A stretch of 7,910 bases of DNA, taken from positions 1-7,910 of the forward strand of contig JAUWXZ010000026.1 of NCBI GenBank assembly GCA_030616125.1, in the 5' to 3' direction. The notes beneath the pieces are model-generated. The model saw nothing but the letters and a program-made list of their open reading frames with translations. It ran no database searches and had not been told where the DNA came from. The position numbers were made by a program, and so were the translations under genes. This document shows, one piece after another, positions 1 to 5,433 of the stretch. This stretch comes from Candidatus Aenigmatarchaeota archaeon (GTDB lineage Archaea > Aenigmatarchaeota > Aenigmatarchaeia > CG10238-14 > SCSR01). Numbering within the stretch: position 1 is the stretch's first letter; the number at the start of each line of letters is the position of its first letter.

Positions 1-63
1 CTCTATACCACATAAAGTCAAACCTTTCTCGTCAAACAAACCCAAACCAACTAGAGTAATCAT
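1..63 (-). CDS. dphB: Diphthine synthase, 5' end only (runs off left edge)
   Basis: Reading the minus strand from an ATG at 63-61 gives 21 codons open to the window edge, beginning MITLVGLGLFDEKGLTL. This is the characteristic N-terminus of archaeal diphthine synthase: a hydrophobic first strand, then GLGL followed by D-E and a short segment ending in a G. In this SAM-dependent methyltransferase family the GLGL loop helps bind S-adenosylmethionine. The enzyme trimethylates the modified histidine of translation elongation factor 2 during diphthamide synthesis, in the cytoplasm. Only about 21 of roughly 250-260 expected residues are visible, so nothing can be said about catalytic residues further in. 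The gene diverges from the PP2C gene, with 28 bases between the two start codons. The identification rests on one short but distinctive motif; another member of the same tetrapyrrole-methylase-like fold is the only real alternative. Confidence 0.82.
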   Translation of the reverse strand, partial: MITLVGLGLFDEKGLTLCGIE

Positions 64-91
64 AATTCAATAATATAACAAAAGAGTATTT
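64..91. promoter_or_regulatory. Short divergent promoter region between dphB and the PP2C gene
   Basis: This 28-base gap separates two divergent start codons and is almost entirely A/T, with a TAATATAA stretch at 71-78. Both genes must be transcribed from elements here or slightly inside each other's coding start. No GTGA-type Shine-Dalgarno sequence precedes either ATG, so leaderless or very short-leader transcripts are likely. For a leaderless dphB transcript, the AAATA at 91-87 on the minus strand lies at about the right distance for a TATA box. I cannot assign the boxes with certainty. Confidence 0.35.
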
Positions 92-727
92 ATGAAGATT
101 ACTTCACTTGGTAAAACAATAAAAGGAAATGATCATGAAGAAAATGAAGATGCAATTCTTGTAGATGATGATCTTAAGCTTTATGCAGTTGCAGATGGTG
201 TATCAATCCCTAAGGGGGGGAAAAAAGCAGCTTTAAAAACAACAAAATACTTGAAATTATTTTTTAAAGAAGATTTAAAAGGTCTTGTAGAACGAGTGAA
301 TGAAAAAATTCTTGAAGAAATGGACAAGGACCCCATTGGATATACGACTGTTGCTGTTGCCTGTGTAATAAACAATGCTTTACAAGTTGCAAACATCGGT
401 GATAGTCCAGTCTTTCTTGTAAGAAAAGATAAAATTAATACTCTTAGTTCGAGTGATAGATTACTTGAAACTCATTCGCTACTTCGGGCAATAGGGCAAG
501 AAAATATTGAAGTACATTTTAATGAAGTTGAGTTGTTAAGTGGTGATTACGTTATTTTAGCAACTGATGGGATCACAGATGTTTTAGATGAAAAAGAAAT
601 TACTCTAGCTACAAAAGAGTTAAAAACTCCTGAAAAAATAGTAAATTTTTTAATTAAAGGGGCGAAAGAAAGACCAAAAGCTTACGAAGATGATAAAAGT
701 ATTATTGTTATTTCAGTGAGTAAATAG
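92..727 (+). CDS. PP2C-family serine/threonine protein phosphatase (compact)
   Basis: This is a metal-dependent protein phosphatase of the PPM/PP2C superfamily, expected to remove phosphate from serine or threonine in cytoplasmic proteins. Family motifs appear in order: N18-E19-D20, the VADG motif with metal ligands D35 and G36, a T-T pair at 85-86, NIGDSPVFLV at 101-110 (the usual GDSR region, here GDSP), an LLRAIGQ segment near 130-136, ATDG at 157-160 with ligand D159, and a C-terminal DD at 200-201 before a hydrophobic strand. All expected acidic metal ligands are present, so it should be active. At 211 residues it is a minimal catalytic domain with no membrane anchor or extra domain. The usual GGH after DG is replaced by a lysine-rich segment. 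The ATG at 92 is the first in-frame start and no Shine-Dalgarno sequence precedes it. The Trm5-like gene starts 9 bases after it ends, so the two are probably co-transcribed. The substrate is unknown; Bud32 elsewhere in the window is a kinase fold, but nothing ties the two together. Confidence 0.88.
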   Translation: MKITSLGKTIKGNDHEENEDAILVDDDLKLYAVADGVSIPKGGKKAALKTTKYLKLFFKEDLKGLVERVNEKILEEMDKDPIGYTTVAVACVINNALQVANIGDSPVFLVRKDKINTLSSSDRLLETHSLLRAIGQENIEVHFNEVELLSGDYVILATDGITDVLDEKEITLATKELKTPEKIVNFLIKGAKERPKAYEDDKSIIVISVSK

Positions 728-735
728 GGGATTAA

Positions 736-1527
736 ATGAAAAGTTTTGATGTTATTGGCTCAAAAGAAAAGGCTGTGGCTATAGTTGAAATTCCAGAAGA
801 ATTAAAACAAAAAGAAAAATCGATAGCAGAATCAATAATGCAATTGAATAAAAATGTTAAATCCGTGCTAAAAAAAGTTTCTGAAAGAAAAGATGAACTA
901 AGATTAAGAAAGTATGAACTGATAGCAGGTGATACTAACACAGAAGTTGTTCACAGAGAATATGGTTATCTGCTTAAACTTGATCCAAAAAAAGTTTATT
1001 TTTCTCCTCGCGAAGGAACTGAAAGACAGAGAATTGCTGAGCAAGTAAAACCTAACGAAACTGTTTTAGTAATGTTTTCAGGAATTGGAGTTATTCCAAT
1101 AGCAATTGTCAAAAAGCAGACTGATGTTTATAAGACATATGGGATAGAAATAAATCCATCTGCATATCATTATGCAGTTGAGAATGTCAGAATTAATAAA
1201 CTAGGTCATAAAATAAGTTTGATTTGCGGGGATGTACACGATGTATGTAAAAAATTTAAAGAAAAATTTGACAGAATTGTTATGCCCTTACCTTTTGGAG
1301 CAGAAAGTTTTTTAGATATAGCAATTAATTGTTTGAAAGAAAATGGAATAATTCATTTTTATAATTGGGGTAAAGAAGACGATTTGTTTTCAAATGCCTT
1401 AAAACTAATAGAAGAAAATGCAAAAAAATCGAACAAAAAATTTGAAATTTTAGATAAAAGAAAAGTCTTACCGTACAGTCCAAGAAAATGGAAAATTTGT
1501 ATAGATTTTAAAATTAAGCAGGGGTAG
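736..1527 (+). CDS. Trm5/TYW2-family SAM-dependent tRNA methyltransferase, diverged
   Basis: The family methylates guanosine-37 next to the anticodon (m1G37, Trm5) or builds wyosine derivatives (Taw22/TYW2). The middle domain carries YFSPR at 88-92 with the conserved arginine R92, then T95-E96-R97. A Rossmann methyltransferase domain follows: a glycine-rich SAM loop FSGIG at 114-118, GIEINP at 136-141 with the ENxxxN segment at 149-154, and MPLP at 183-186 where Trm5 normally has NLP, then the FL helix. Two changes stand out: the acid usually before the SAM loop (DxFxGxG) is V112, and the Asn of NLP is P184. At 263 residues it lacks the extra N-terminal domain of long Trm5b proteins. The ATG at 736 has GGGGAT three bases ahead. 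The protein core ends at about FKI; the last two residues and the TAG stop are read from the start of the tRNA-Leu gene. It may be a Trm5a/Taw22-type or otherwise specialised enzyme, and its exact activity is uncertain. Confidence 0.82.
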   Translation: MKSFDVIGSKEKAVAIVEIPEELKQKEKSIAESIMQLNKNVKSVLKKVSERKDELRLRKYELIAGDTNTEVVHREYGYLLKLDPKKVYFSPREGTERQRIAEQVKPNETVLVMFSGIGVIPIAIVKKQTDVYKTYGIEINPSAYHYAVENVRINKLGHKISLICGDVHDVCKKFKEKFDRIVMPLPFGAESFLDIAINCLKENGIIHFYNWGKEDDLFSNALKLIEENAKKSNKKFEILDKRKVLPYSPRKWKICIDFKIKQG

Positions 1528-1603
1528 CCAAGTCTGGTTAAAGGCGCAAGGTTCAGAGCCTTGTGGCTTAGTGCCTTCGTGGGTTCAAATCCCACTCCCT
1601 GCA
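1518..1603 (+). tRNA. tRNA-Leu (anticodon CAG)
   Basis: The 86-base gene folds as a class II tRNA. The acceptor stem is GCAGGGG (1518-1524) with TCCCTGC (1596-1602), one G-T pair, and discriminator A1603, as in leucine tRNAs. The D-arm is GCC/GGC. The anticodon stem CAAGG/CCTTG encloses the loop TTCAGAG, with anticodon CAG at 1554-1556, reading CUG. The long variable arm has a GGC/GCC stem (1565-1575). The T-arm is GTGGG-TTCAAAT-CCCAC (1579-1595). There is no intron and no encoded CCA. The base 3' of the anticodon (position 37) is A. The first 10 bases overlap the end of the Trm5-like coding region, including its stop codon. The promoter would have to lie inside that gene, where AT-rich sequence at about 1485-1512 could serve, or the tRNA is cut from a longer transcript. 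Confidence 0.97.
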
Positions 1604-1635
1604 TTTCATAAATTCTTAAAAACAAATTAGTTAAT

Positions 1636-2826
1636 ATGCTTGATTTTGAAACCCTAAGCATAATTGTTTTTATTTTAGCTATAGTAGTCTTAGCTATAGC
1701 TGACAGAAAAAATATTAAATATAAATCTGGTTTGCTAACAAGAAGGACTAAAAAAGGAAGAAAATGGATTTATGGTGTTGCAAAAAAACATTTTAAATTA
1801 TTATCAAGGCTTGCAAAAATCAGTGCTATTATTGGAGTGGTTACATCTATTTTAATGTTTTCACTACTTTTCTTTTTTGTTTATAGAATATTCTCATCTC
1901 CTGAAAAAGTAATCGAAGAAGGAGCACCAGTTAGATTAATACTTCCGCAGATAGGAAAAGTTAGATACCCAGGCTTCATATTCGGGATTCCATTTTGGTA
2001 CTGGATGATTAGTATTTTTGTTGTTGTTTCCGTTCATGAATCATTTCATGCATTAATTGCAAGACTAAAAAATATAAAAATAAAATCATTTGGTCTTGGG
2101 CTACTAGTAATTTTTCCTATGGCGTTTGTTGAGCCTGACGAGAAACAAATTAAAAAATTAGATCCTGTGTCAAAAATCAAGATTTACTCTGCAGGAACTT
2201 TTGGGAATTTTCTAACAGCTTTGGTAATGTTAATCATTACCCTATCTTTTCTCCAACTCACAAGTTATATGCTTTCCCCGGCAGGTGTTGAATTTAATCA
2301 TACCCTACCAGACACCCCTGCGCATCAAGCAAACTTAGAGGGCACAATAATAGCTGTTAACAACCAATCTGTTAGGAATGTAGAAGAATTTGTCAAAATC
2401 ATGGAAACAATTGAACCAAACGAAACAATGACCATAACTTCGACAAAAAATACGTATGTATTTAAAACTGCTACCCATCCTGAAAATTCAACAAAAGCAT
2501 TTATTGGTGTCTATAGCCTTTCAACAGATTTTGTTTTTTCTGGGGTATTTGAAGGATATGGAAAACCAACTGGTGAGTTTCTCTATTCCTATTTTTGGGT
2601 GTTGGGCTTGTTTTTCTGGTTGTTTGTGATTAACCTAGGAGTTGGTGCTATCAATTTACTTCCATTAAAACCTTTAGATGGAGGTCTTATTTTTAATGAA
2701 ATCTTAAACAAATACACCAGCAAAAAAATAGCAAATCGTCTCATTATTTATTTGTCTTTAATAACGCTCTTTATGCTCATAATGGCCATATTCGGACCAA
2801 GTTTATTGTCGATGCTAGTTAAATAA
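1636..2826 (+). CDS. Site-2-protease-like intramembrane zinc metalloprotease (M50) with PDZ domain
   Basis: This is a membrane-embedded zinc protease of the S2P/RseP group, which cleaves transmembrane segments of regulatory or other membrane proteins. The HExxH zinc site is H134-E135-S-F-H138 inside a hydrophobic helix. AGTFGN at 186-191 matches the AGxxxN helix that follows in S2P proteins. The second active-site motif, NxxPxxxxDG, is N340, P343 and D348-G349. Hydrophobic segments lie at about 7-22, 62-84, 117-140, 152-166, 185-210, 316-340 and 368-388. Between the fifth and sixth is a soluble region (about 214-292) with a PDZ-like run from PAHQANLEG to VRNVEEFV. All catalytic residues are intact and the length (396) is normal for archaeal S2P proteins. 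The ATG at 1636 lies 32 bases after the tRNA, with no Shine-Dalgarno sequence. Tail to tail, its TAA overlaps the stop of eS1 by 8 bases (2819-2826). The substrate cannot be read from context. Confidence 0.9.
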   Translation: MLDFETLSIIVFILAIVVLAIADRKNIKYKSGLLTRRTKKGRKWIYGVAKKHFKLLSRLAKISAIIGVVTSILMFSLLFFFVYRIFSSPEKVIEEGAPVRLILPQIGKVRYPGFIFGIPFWYWMISIFVVVSVHESFHALIARLKNIKIKSFGLGLLVIFPMAFVEPDEKQIKKLDPVSKIKIYSAGTFGNFLTALVMLIITLSFLQLTSYMLSPAGVEFNHTLPDTPAHQANLEGTIIAVNNQSVRNVEEFVKIMETIEPNETMTITSTKNTYVFKTATHPENSTKAFIGVYSLSTDFVFSGVFEGYGKPTGEFLYSYFWVLGLFFWLFVINLGVGAINLLPLKPLDGGLIFNEILNKYTSKKIANRLIIYLSLITLFMLIMAIFGPSLLSMLVK

Positions 2827-3373
2827 CTTCTGTTTTCCTAATTTCGAAATGTCTTATTGGATAAACCTTCCTTGCTTCTTTTAAAACCTTATTTTTAATT
2901 TCGTCGGAAAGAAGTTTTTTAACAAATTCTTCAAGAGTTAGATTCTCAATTTCGGTTTTAAGTAATTTTTTTATTCTACTTCTCACAGTCTTTTGAATGG
3001 TGCTCTTTACTCTTCCACGAAGAATTGCTATTCCTTTTACTCGTATTTTCTTTCCATCCCTCATAATCAAATCTTGAATTATATCAATTCTCCTGACTCT
3101 TCTCACGACCATTCTAGAAATATAATCTCTTAAACATTCAGAACCATCAAACTCTGTGAAAGCTTTATCTCCCTCTGTTCTATTGACCTTAAAAATAAAT
3201 TTGAAATAATATTTTTCCAAATTTCCTGTTAAATCCATTGCTGAAGTTTCTATTCTTCTGCTCATCAAAATATGGGGTTCAGAAGCGACGGTTTTACCTA
3301 TTTCCATCTCACCAAAACACTTTGGAGCAATCACAGAGAACCATTGCTTGGCTCTAGACTTCTTTACTGGCAA
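2819..3373 (-). CDS. rps3ae: 30S ribosomal protein eS1 (S3Ae)
   Basis: This is a small-subunit ribosomal protein shared by archaea and eukaryotes, at the platform of the 30S subunit near the mRNA exit. The N-terminal RAKQWFSVIAPKCFG stretch, the SRRIETSAMDLTG segment and the YISRMVVRRVRRID region are recognisable for the family. The 184 residues are near the usual 190-220. Start choice: AGGTGA at 3384-3379 (minus) lies five bases before a TTG at 3373, giving a protein beginning M-P-V-K-K-S-R. A GTG nine bases further upstream (3382) is the alternative but has no Shine-Dalgarno sequence of its own. The start lies inside the end of the RecJ-like gene (20-base overlap), so translation is probably coupled. 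It is the last gene of the bud32-uS15-recJ operon, and its TAA interlocks with the stop of the convergent S2P gene. Confidence 0.93.
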   Translation of the reverse strand: MPVKKSRAKQWFSVIAPKCFGEMEIGKTVASEPHILMSRRIETSAMDLTGNLEKYYFKFIFKVNRTEGDKAFTEFDGSECLRDYISRMVVRRVRRIDIIQDLIMRDGKKIRVKGIAILRGRVKSTIQKTVRSRIKKLLKTEIENLTLEEFVKKLLSDEIKNKVLKEARKVYPIRHFEIRKTEVI

Positions 3374-4736
3374 TTTTTTCACCTAACAAACTATCAACTA
3401 TTTTTATAAATTCTTTAGCTTTGGCTTTTGGAATCAATGCTCCAGCAGCTTCTTTATGCCCTCCACCCTCTGCTCCCAGTTGTTTAACAGCATCGACAAT
3501 AATATCCCTTAAATTTATTTGTTTTAAATCTCTTGAAACTCTTGCTGAGATTTTTATTTTTCCATCTGCTGCTTCAGCTAGACCAAATATTGGCTTTCTT
3601 GTATTTAAAAGATTTGAATTTAACACTATAGAAGTTGTGGTCCCGATTAAGGTTTCAGGAATTTTATCTTCAGCTAGAATATAATTTGCAAATTTTGTTT
3701 CTAAGATTGATTTTTTATTTTTTCTTAGCCAGTCTAGACTTTCACCTATCATTTTTCTGTATTGAGTTAAAATTTCAAAAGATTTTTCTATTGCTGAAAA
3801 ATCTCCTAAACAAAGTCTTATCGCAGTATCGAAATTACTAGTTCTTCCACATGCATTGAGTAAAGTGGCAAATTCTCTTACATTCTGAATTTCTTCAGGC
3901 TTTCCAACCATAGAGTAAATGTCACCAAATATGTCTTCCGCTTCTGAATGCTTTGCCCTGAGCCTTTCAACTATTATAGCAGATGCGAGCTTTTTCTGTT
4001 CTTCCAGAGTTAAATCTTTAAGTTTTTTCCACTCATCATTTTCTTTTATTTTTATGCCCAACTCAGAAAGGAATTGAACCGCTTGCGATTCTGATCCAGA
4101 AATCCCGGGAATAAACGGATCAAAAGAATAAGCCAAAGATTTATGAATCGGTCTTGTTGACCTTCCATATAATCTTAACCCCTTTAAAACAGAAATTTTA
4201 CCGAGTAATTCTGCCTCCTTTAAAATTTTTTCTGCTAAACCTTTAAATTCCCATTTTTCTTCTTGTTCATCTGCAACTGCTCCCACTATGGCTAGATCAA
4301 TCAAATCTGTATTTTTTAGATTAAAAGCCTTAGTGAACAAATAACAAATAACTGAAGAAGAGATTTCAGGTTCACCAAAAATTAATGGATTTAAATGAAA
4401 TAAATTCAAATGGGTAAATTTTACTGGCTCATGATGATCTAAAACAAAAATCTGAGTCTTATCAAGGATTTCTTTTAAAAGTAAAAGTTGGCCACTACCC
4501 AAGTCCGTTAAAATTAAAATTTCTTTTTTGCTAAGGTTCAGTTCTTTTATAACATCTGAAGTTAACTGTTTAACTATCCTTAATTCAAAATTGAAATTTT
4601 CCCTCAGGAGCATTTTTGCAAGAATGGAGGCAGATAAAAGTCCGTCTGTGTCTAAATGTGAAATAATTTTTGCTTTTTTTTCTTTAAGTAGGGATTTCAG
4701 AATTTTAGTAAACCTTTCAATCTCATCCAAAAACAA
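3354..4736 (-). CDS. Archaeal RecJ-like DHH/DHHA1 single-strand nuclease (GAN type)
   Basis: This DHH-superfamily phosphoesterase matches the archaeal RecJ/GAN group, 5'-3' single-strand exonucleases related to Cdc45 that associate with GINS and the replicative helicase. All catalytic motifs are intact: HLDTDG at 27-32 (H27, D29, D31), TDLGSG at 77-82 (D78), DHHEP at 100-104 and VADEQ at 154-158 (D156). The C-terminal DHHA1 domain has SARVSRD at 397-403 and GGGHKEAAGA at 424-433. Intact metal ligands argue for a working nuclease rather than an inactive Cdc45-like paralogue. The length of 460 is typical. No ATG start exists before residue 43; the TTG at 4736 lies three bases after GTGAT (4744-4740), the same spacing as at uS15 and RadA. 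A second TTG at 4730 is possible. The Shine-Dalgarno sequence overlaps the TGA stop of uS15. A place between uS15 and eS1 is, from memory, common for this family in archaea. Confidence 0.92.
   Translation of the reverse strand: MFLDEIERFTKILKSLLKEKKAKIISHLDTDGLLSASILAKMLLRENFNFELRIVKQLTSDVIKELNLSKKEILILTDLGSGQLLLLKEILDKTQIFVLDHHEPVKFTHLNLFHLNPLIFGEPEISSSVICYLFTKAFNLKNTDLIDLAIVGAVADEQEEKWEFKGLAEKILKEAELLGKISVLKGLRLYGRSTRPIHKSLAYSFDPFIPGISGSESQAVQFLSELGIKIKENDEWKKLKDLTLEEQKKLASAIIVERLRAKHSEAEDIFGDIYSMVGKPEEIQNVREFATLLNACGRTSNFDTAIRLCLGDFSAIEKSFEILTQYRKMIGESLDWLRKNKKSILETKFANYILAEDKIPETLIGTTTSIVLNSNLLNTRKPIFGLAEAADGKIKISARVSRDLKQINLRDIIVDAVKQLGAEGGGHKEAAGALIPKAKAKEFIKIVDSLLGEKIASKEV
3379..3384 (-). 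promoter_or_regulatory. Shine-Dalgarno site for eS1
   Basis: AGGTGA on the minus strand lies five bases before TTG 3373-3371, inside the end of the RecJ-like gene. The GTG within it (3382-3380) is in frame and could be taken for the start, but it makes more sense as part of the ribosome-binding site. Confidence 0.6.
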
Positions 4737-4739
4737 AAT

Positions 4740-4744
4740 ATCAC
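4740..4744 (-). promoter_or_regulatory. Shine-Dalgarno site fixing the TTG start of the RecJ-like gene
   Basis: GTGAT on the minus strand lies three bases before the TTG at 4736-4734 and overlaps the TGA stop codon of uS15 (4743-4741). Identical GTGAT or GTGAG sites stand three bases before the starts of uS15 and radA, which supports this TTG over the next one two codons in. Confidence 0.6.
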
Positions 4745-5199
4745 TTTCGAATAATTAGCTTAATCTTTTCTGGGTCGTATATGAAATCTAAAGCTACTTT
4801 TCCTTCTCTTTTGTAATATTTAAGCAATCTTCTGATTTTCGATTCTAAATTGTTTAAACTTCTTTTAGAATGTCTATCTGCTTTATTTCTTTCTAGGTGT
4901 TCTCTTAAACTTATGGCTTTTCTGAACAAATTTAATAAATCTTCTGGTAATTTGGGATAAAGGTTTTTTTCTTTCATCATCTGCGTGATTGTTTTTCCGG
5001 TGATAGTTTTTACATCTGGAACGCTAAATTGATCTCTTAGAATTATTCCAACCTCGGCAGAGCTTTTTCCTTCCTTTAAAAATTTGATCACTAAATCTTC
5101 TATTTCCTTTTTTTTATTTTTTAACCATCTTGGAACAACTTTTATTGGTGGTTTTTTGCTTCCATGTTTGCCTTTTCTTCCTCCGTAAATTCTGGCCAT
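4741..5199 (-). CDS. rps15: 30S ribosomal protein uS15, archaeal type
   Basis: uS15 is a primary 16S rRNA-binding protein of the small-subunit platform. The N-terminal MARIYGGRKGKHGSKKP region is the basic, glycine-rich extension of archaeal and eukaryotic forms (S13 in eukaryotic naming). The C-terminal helical core contains HLERNKADRHSKRSLNNLE and RRLLKYYKREGK, the signature rRNA-binding region shared with bacterial S15. At 152 residues it has the usual archaeal length. The ATG at 5199 directly abuts the stop of the upstream membrane protein (TAAATG), with GTGAT three bases before the start, so translation is likely coupled. Downstream, its TGA stop is part of the ribosome-binding site of the RecJ-like gene. 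Confidence 0.96.
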   Translation of the reverse strand: MARIYGGRKGKHGSKKPPIKVVPRWLKNKKKEIEDLVIKFLKEGKSSAEVGIILRDQFSVPDVKTITGKTITQMMKEKNLYPKLPEDLLNLFRKAISLREHLERNKADRHSKRSLNNLESKIRRLLKYYKREGKVALDFIYDPEKIKLIIRK

Positions 5200-5433
5200 T
5201 TAATCACTTTTAAACTCCTTTACAAGCCAAATAAAAATTAAAAACACTATCGCAAGAAATGCTACAAAAGCCCCAAGCATTGCTAAAATAGCTGAAAATC
5301 CTTTTGGACTTACGACATTCAAACCCATACCAGAGGAAAGTATCACCGCTCCCATACAGATAAACAGAATTGAGTGATTCTCTAAAGTTTCGTACTTATC
5401 TTTACCTTTTAGCATATCTAGCACGTTTCTCAA
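5200..5433 (-). CDS. Small two-helix membrane protein, function unknown
   Basis: I do not recognise this family. The 77 residues contain a short charged N-terminus (to about residue 18), a hydrophobic helix at about 20-38 (ILFICMGAVILSSGMGLNVV), a short loop with P-K-G, a second helix at about 47-70 rich in A, F, I and L, and a charged tail ending KEFKSD. It looks like a helical hairpin with both ends on the same side of the membrane. The start is a TTG at 5433: AGGTGG at 5445-5440 lies six bases ahead, the strongest ribosome-binding site in the window. An ATG at 5415 would give 71 residues but has no such site. The gene overlaps the 3' end of bud32 by 32 bases and abuts uS15, so it sits fully inside the operon and is surely co-transcribed. 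It is a real gene by its position and ribosome-binding site; its role is open. Confidence 0.78.
   Translation of the reverse strand: MRNVLDMLKGKDKYETLENHSILFICMGAVILSSGMGLNVVSPKGFSAILAMLGAFVAFLAIVFLIFIWLVKEFKSD

Noticed and set aside
181..396. Minus-strand 71-codon frame inside the PP2C gene
   Set aside because: It is a shadow of the PP2C coding region, with no recognisable domain and no Shine-Dalgarno sequence.
1604..1635. Possible terminator between tRNA-Leu and the S2P gene
   Set aside because: The 32-base gap is AT-rich but has no hairpin and no long T-run, so I cannot support a terminator.
1359..1661. A 100-codon minus-strand frame over the tRNA, containing a GFEPT-type sequence
   Set aside because: It is antisense to the tRNA-Leu gene and the end of the methyltransferase. 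The GFEPT-like peptide is the well-known artefact from translating the complement of tRNA genes with long variable arms.
3421..3841. Two plus-strand frames (3421-3684, 3635-3841) within the RecJ-like gene
   Set aside because: They are antisense to conserved DHHA1 and core sequence; composition and position fit complement artefacts.
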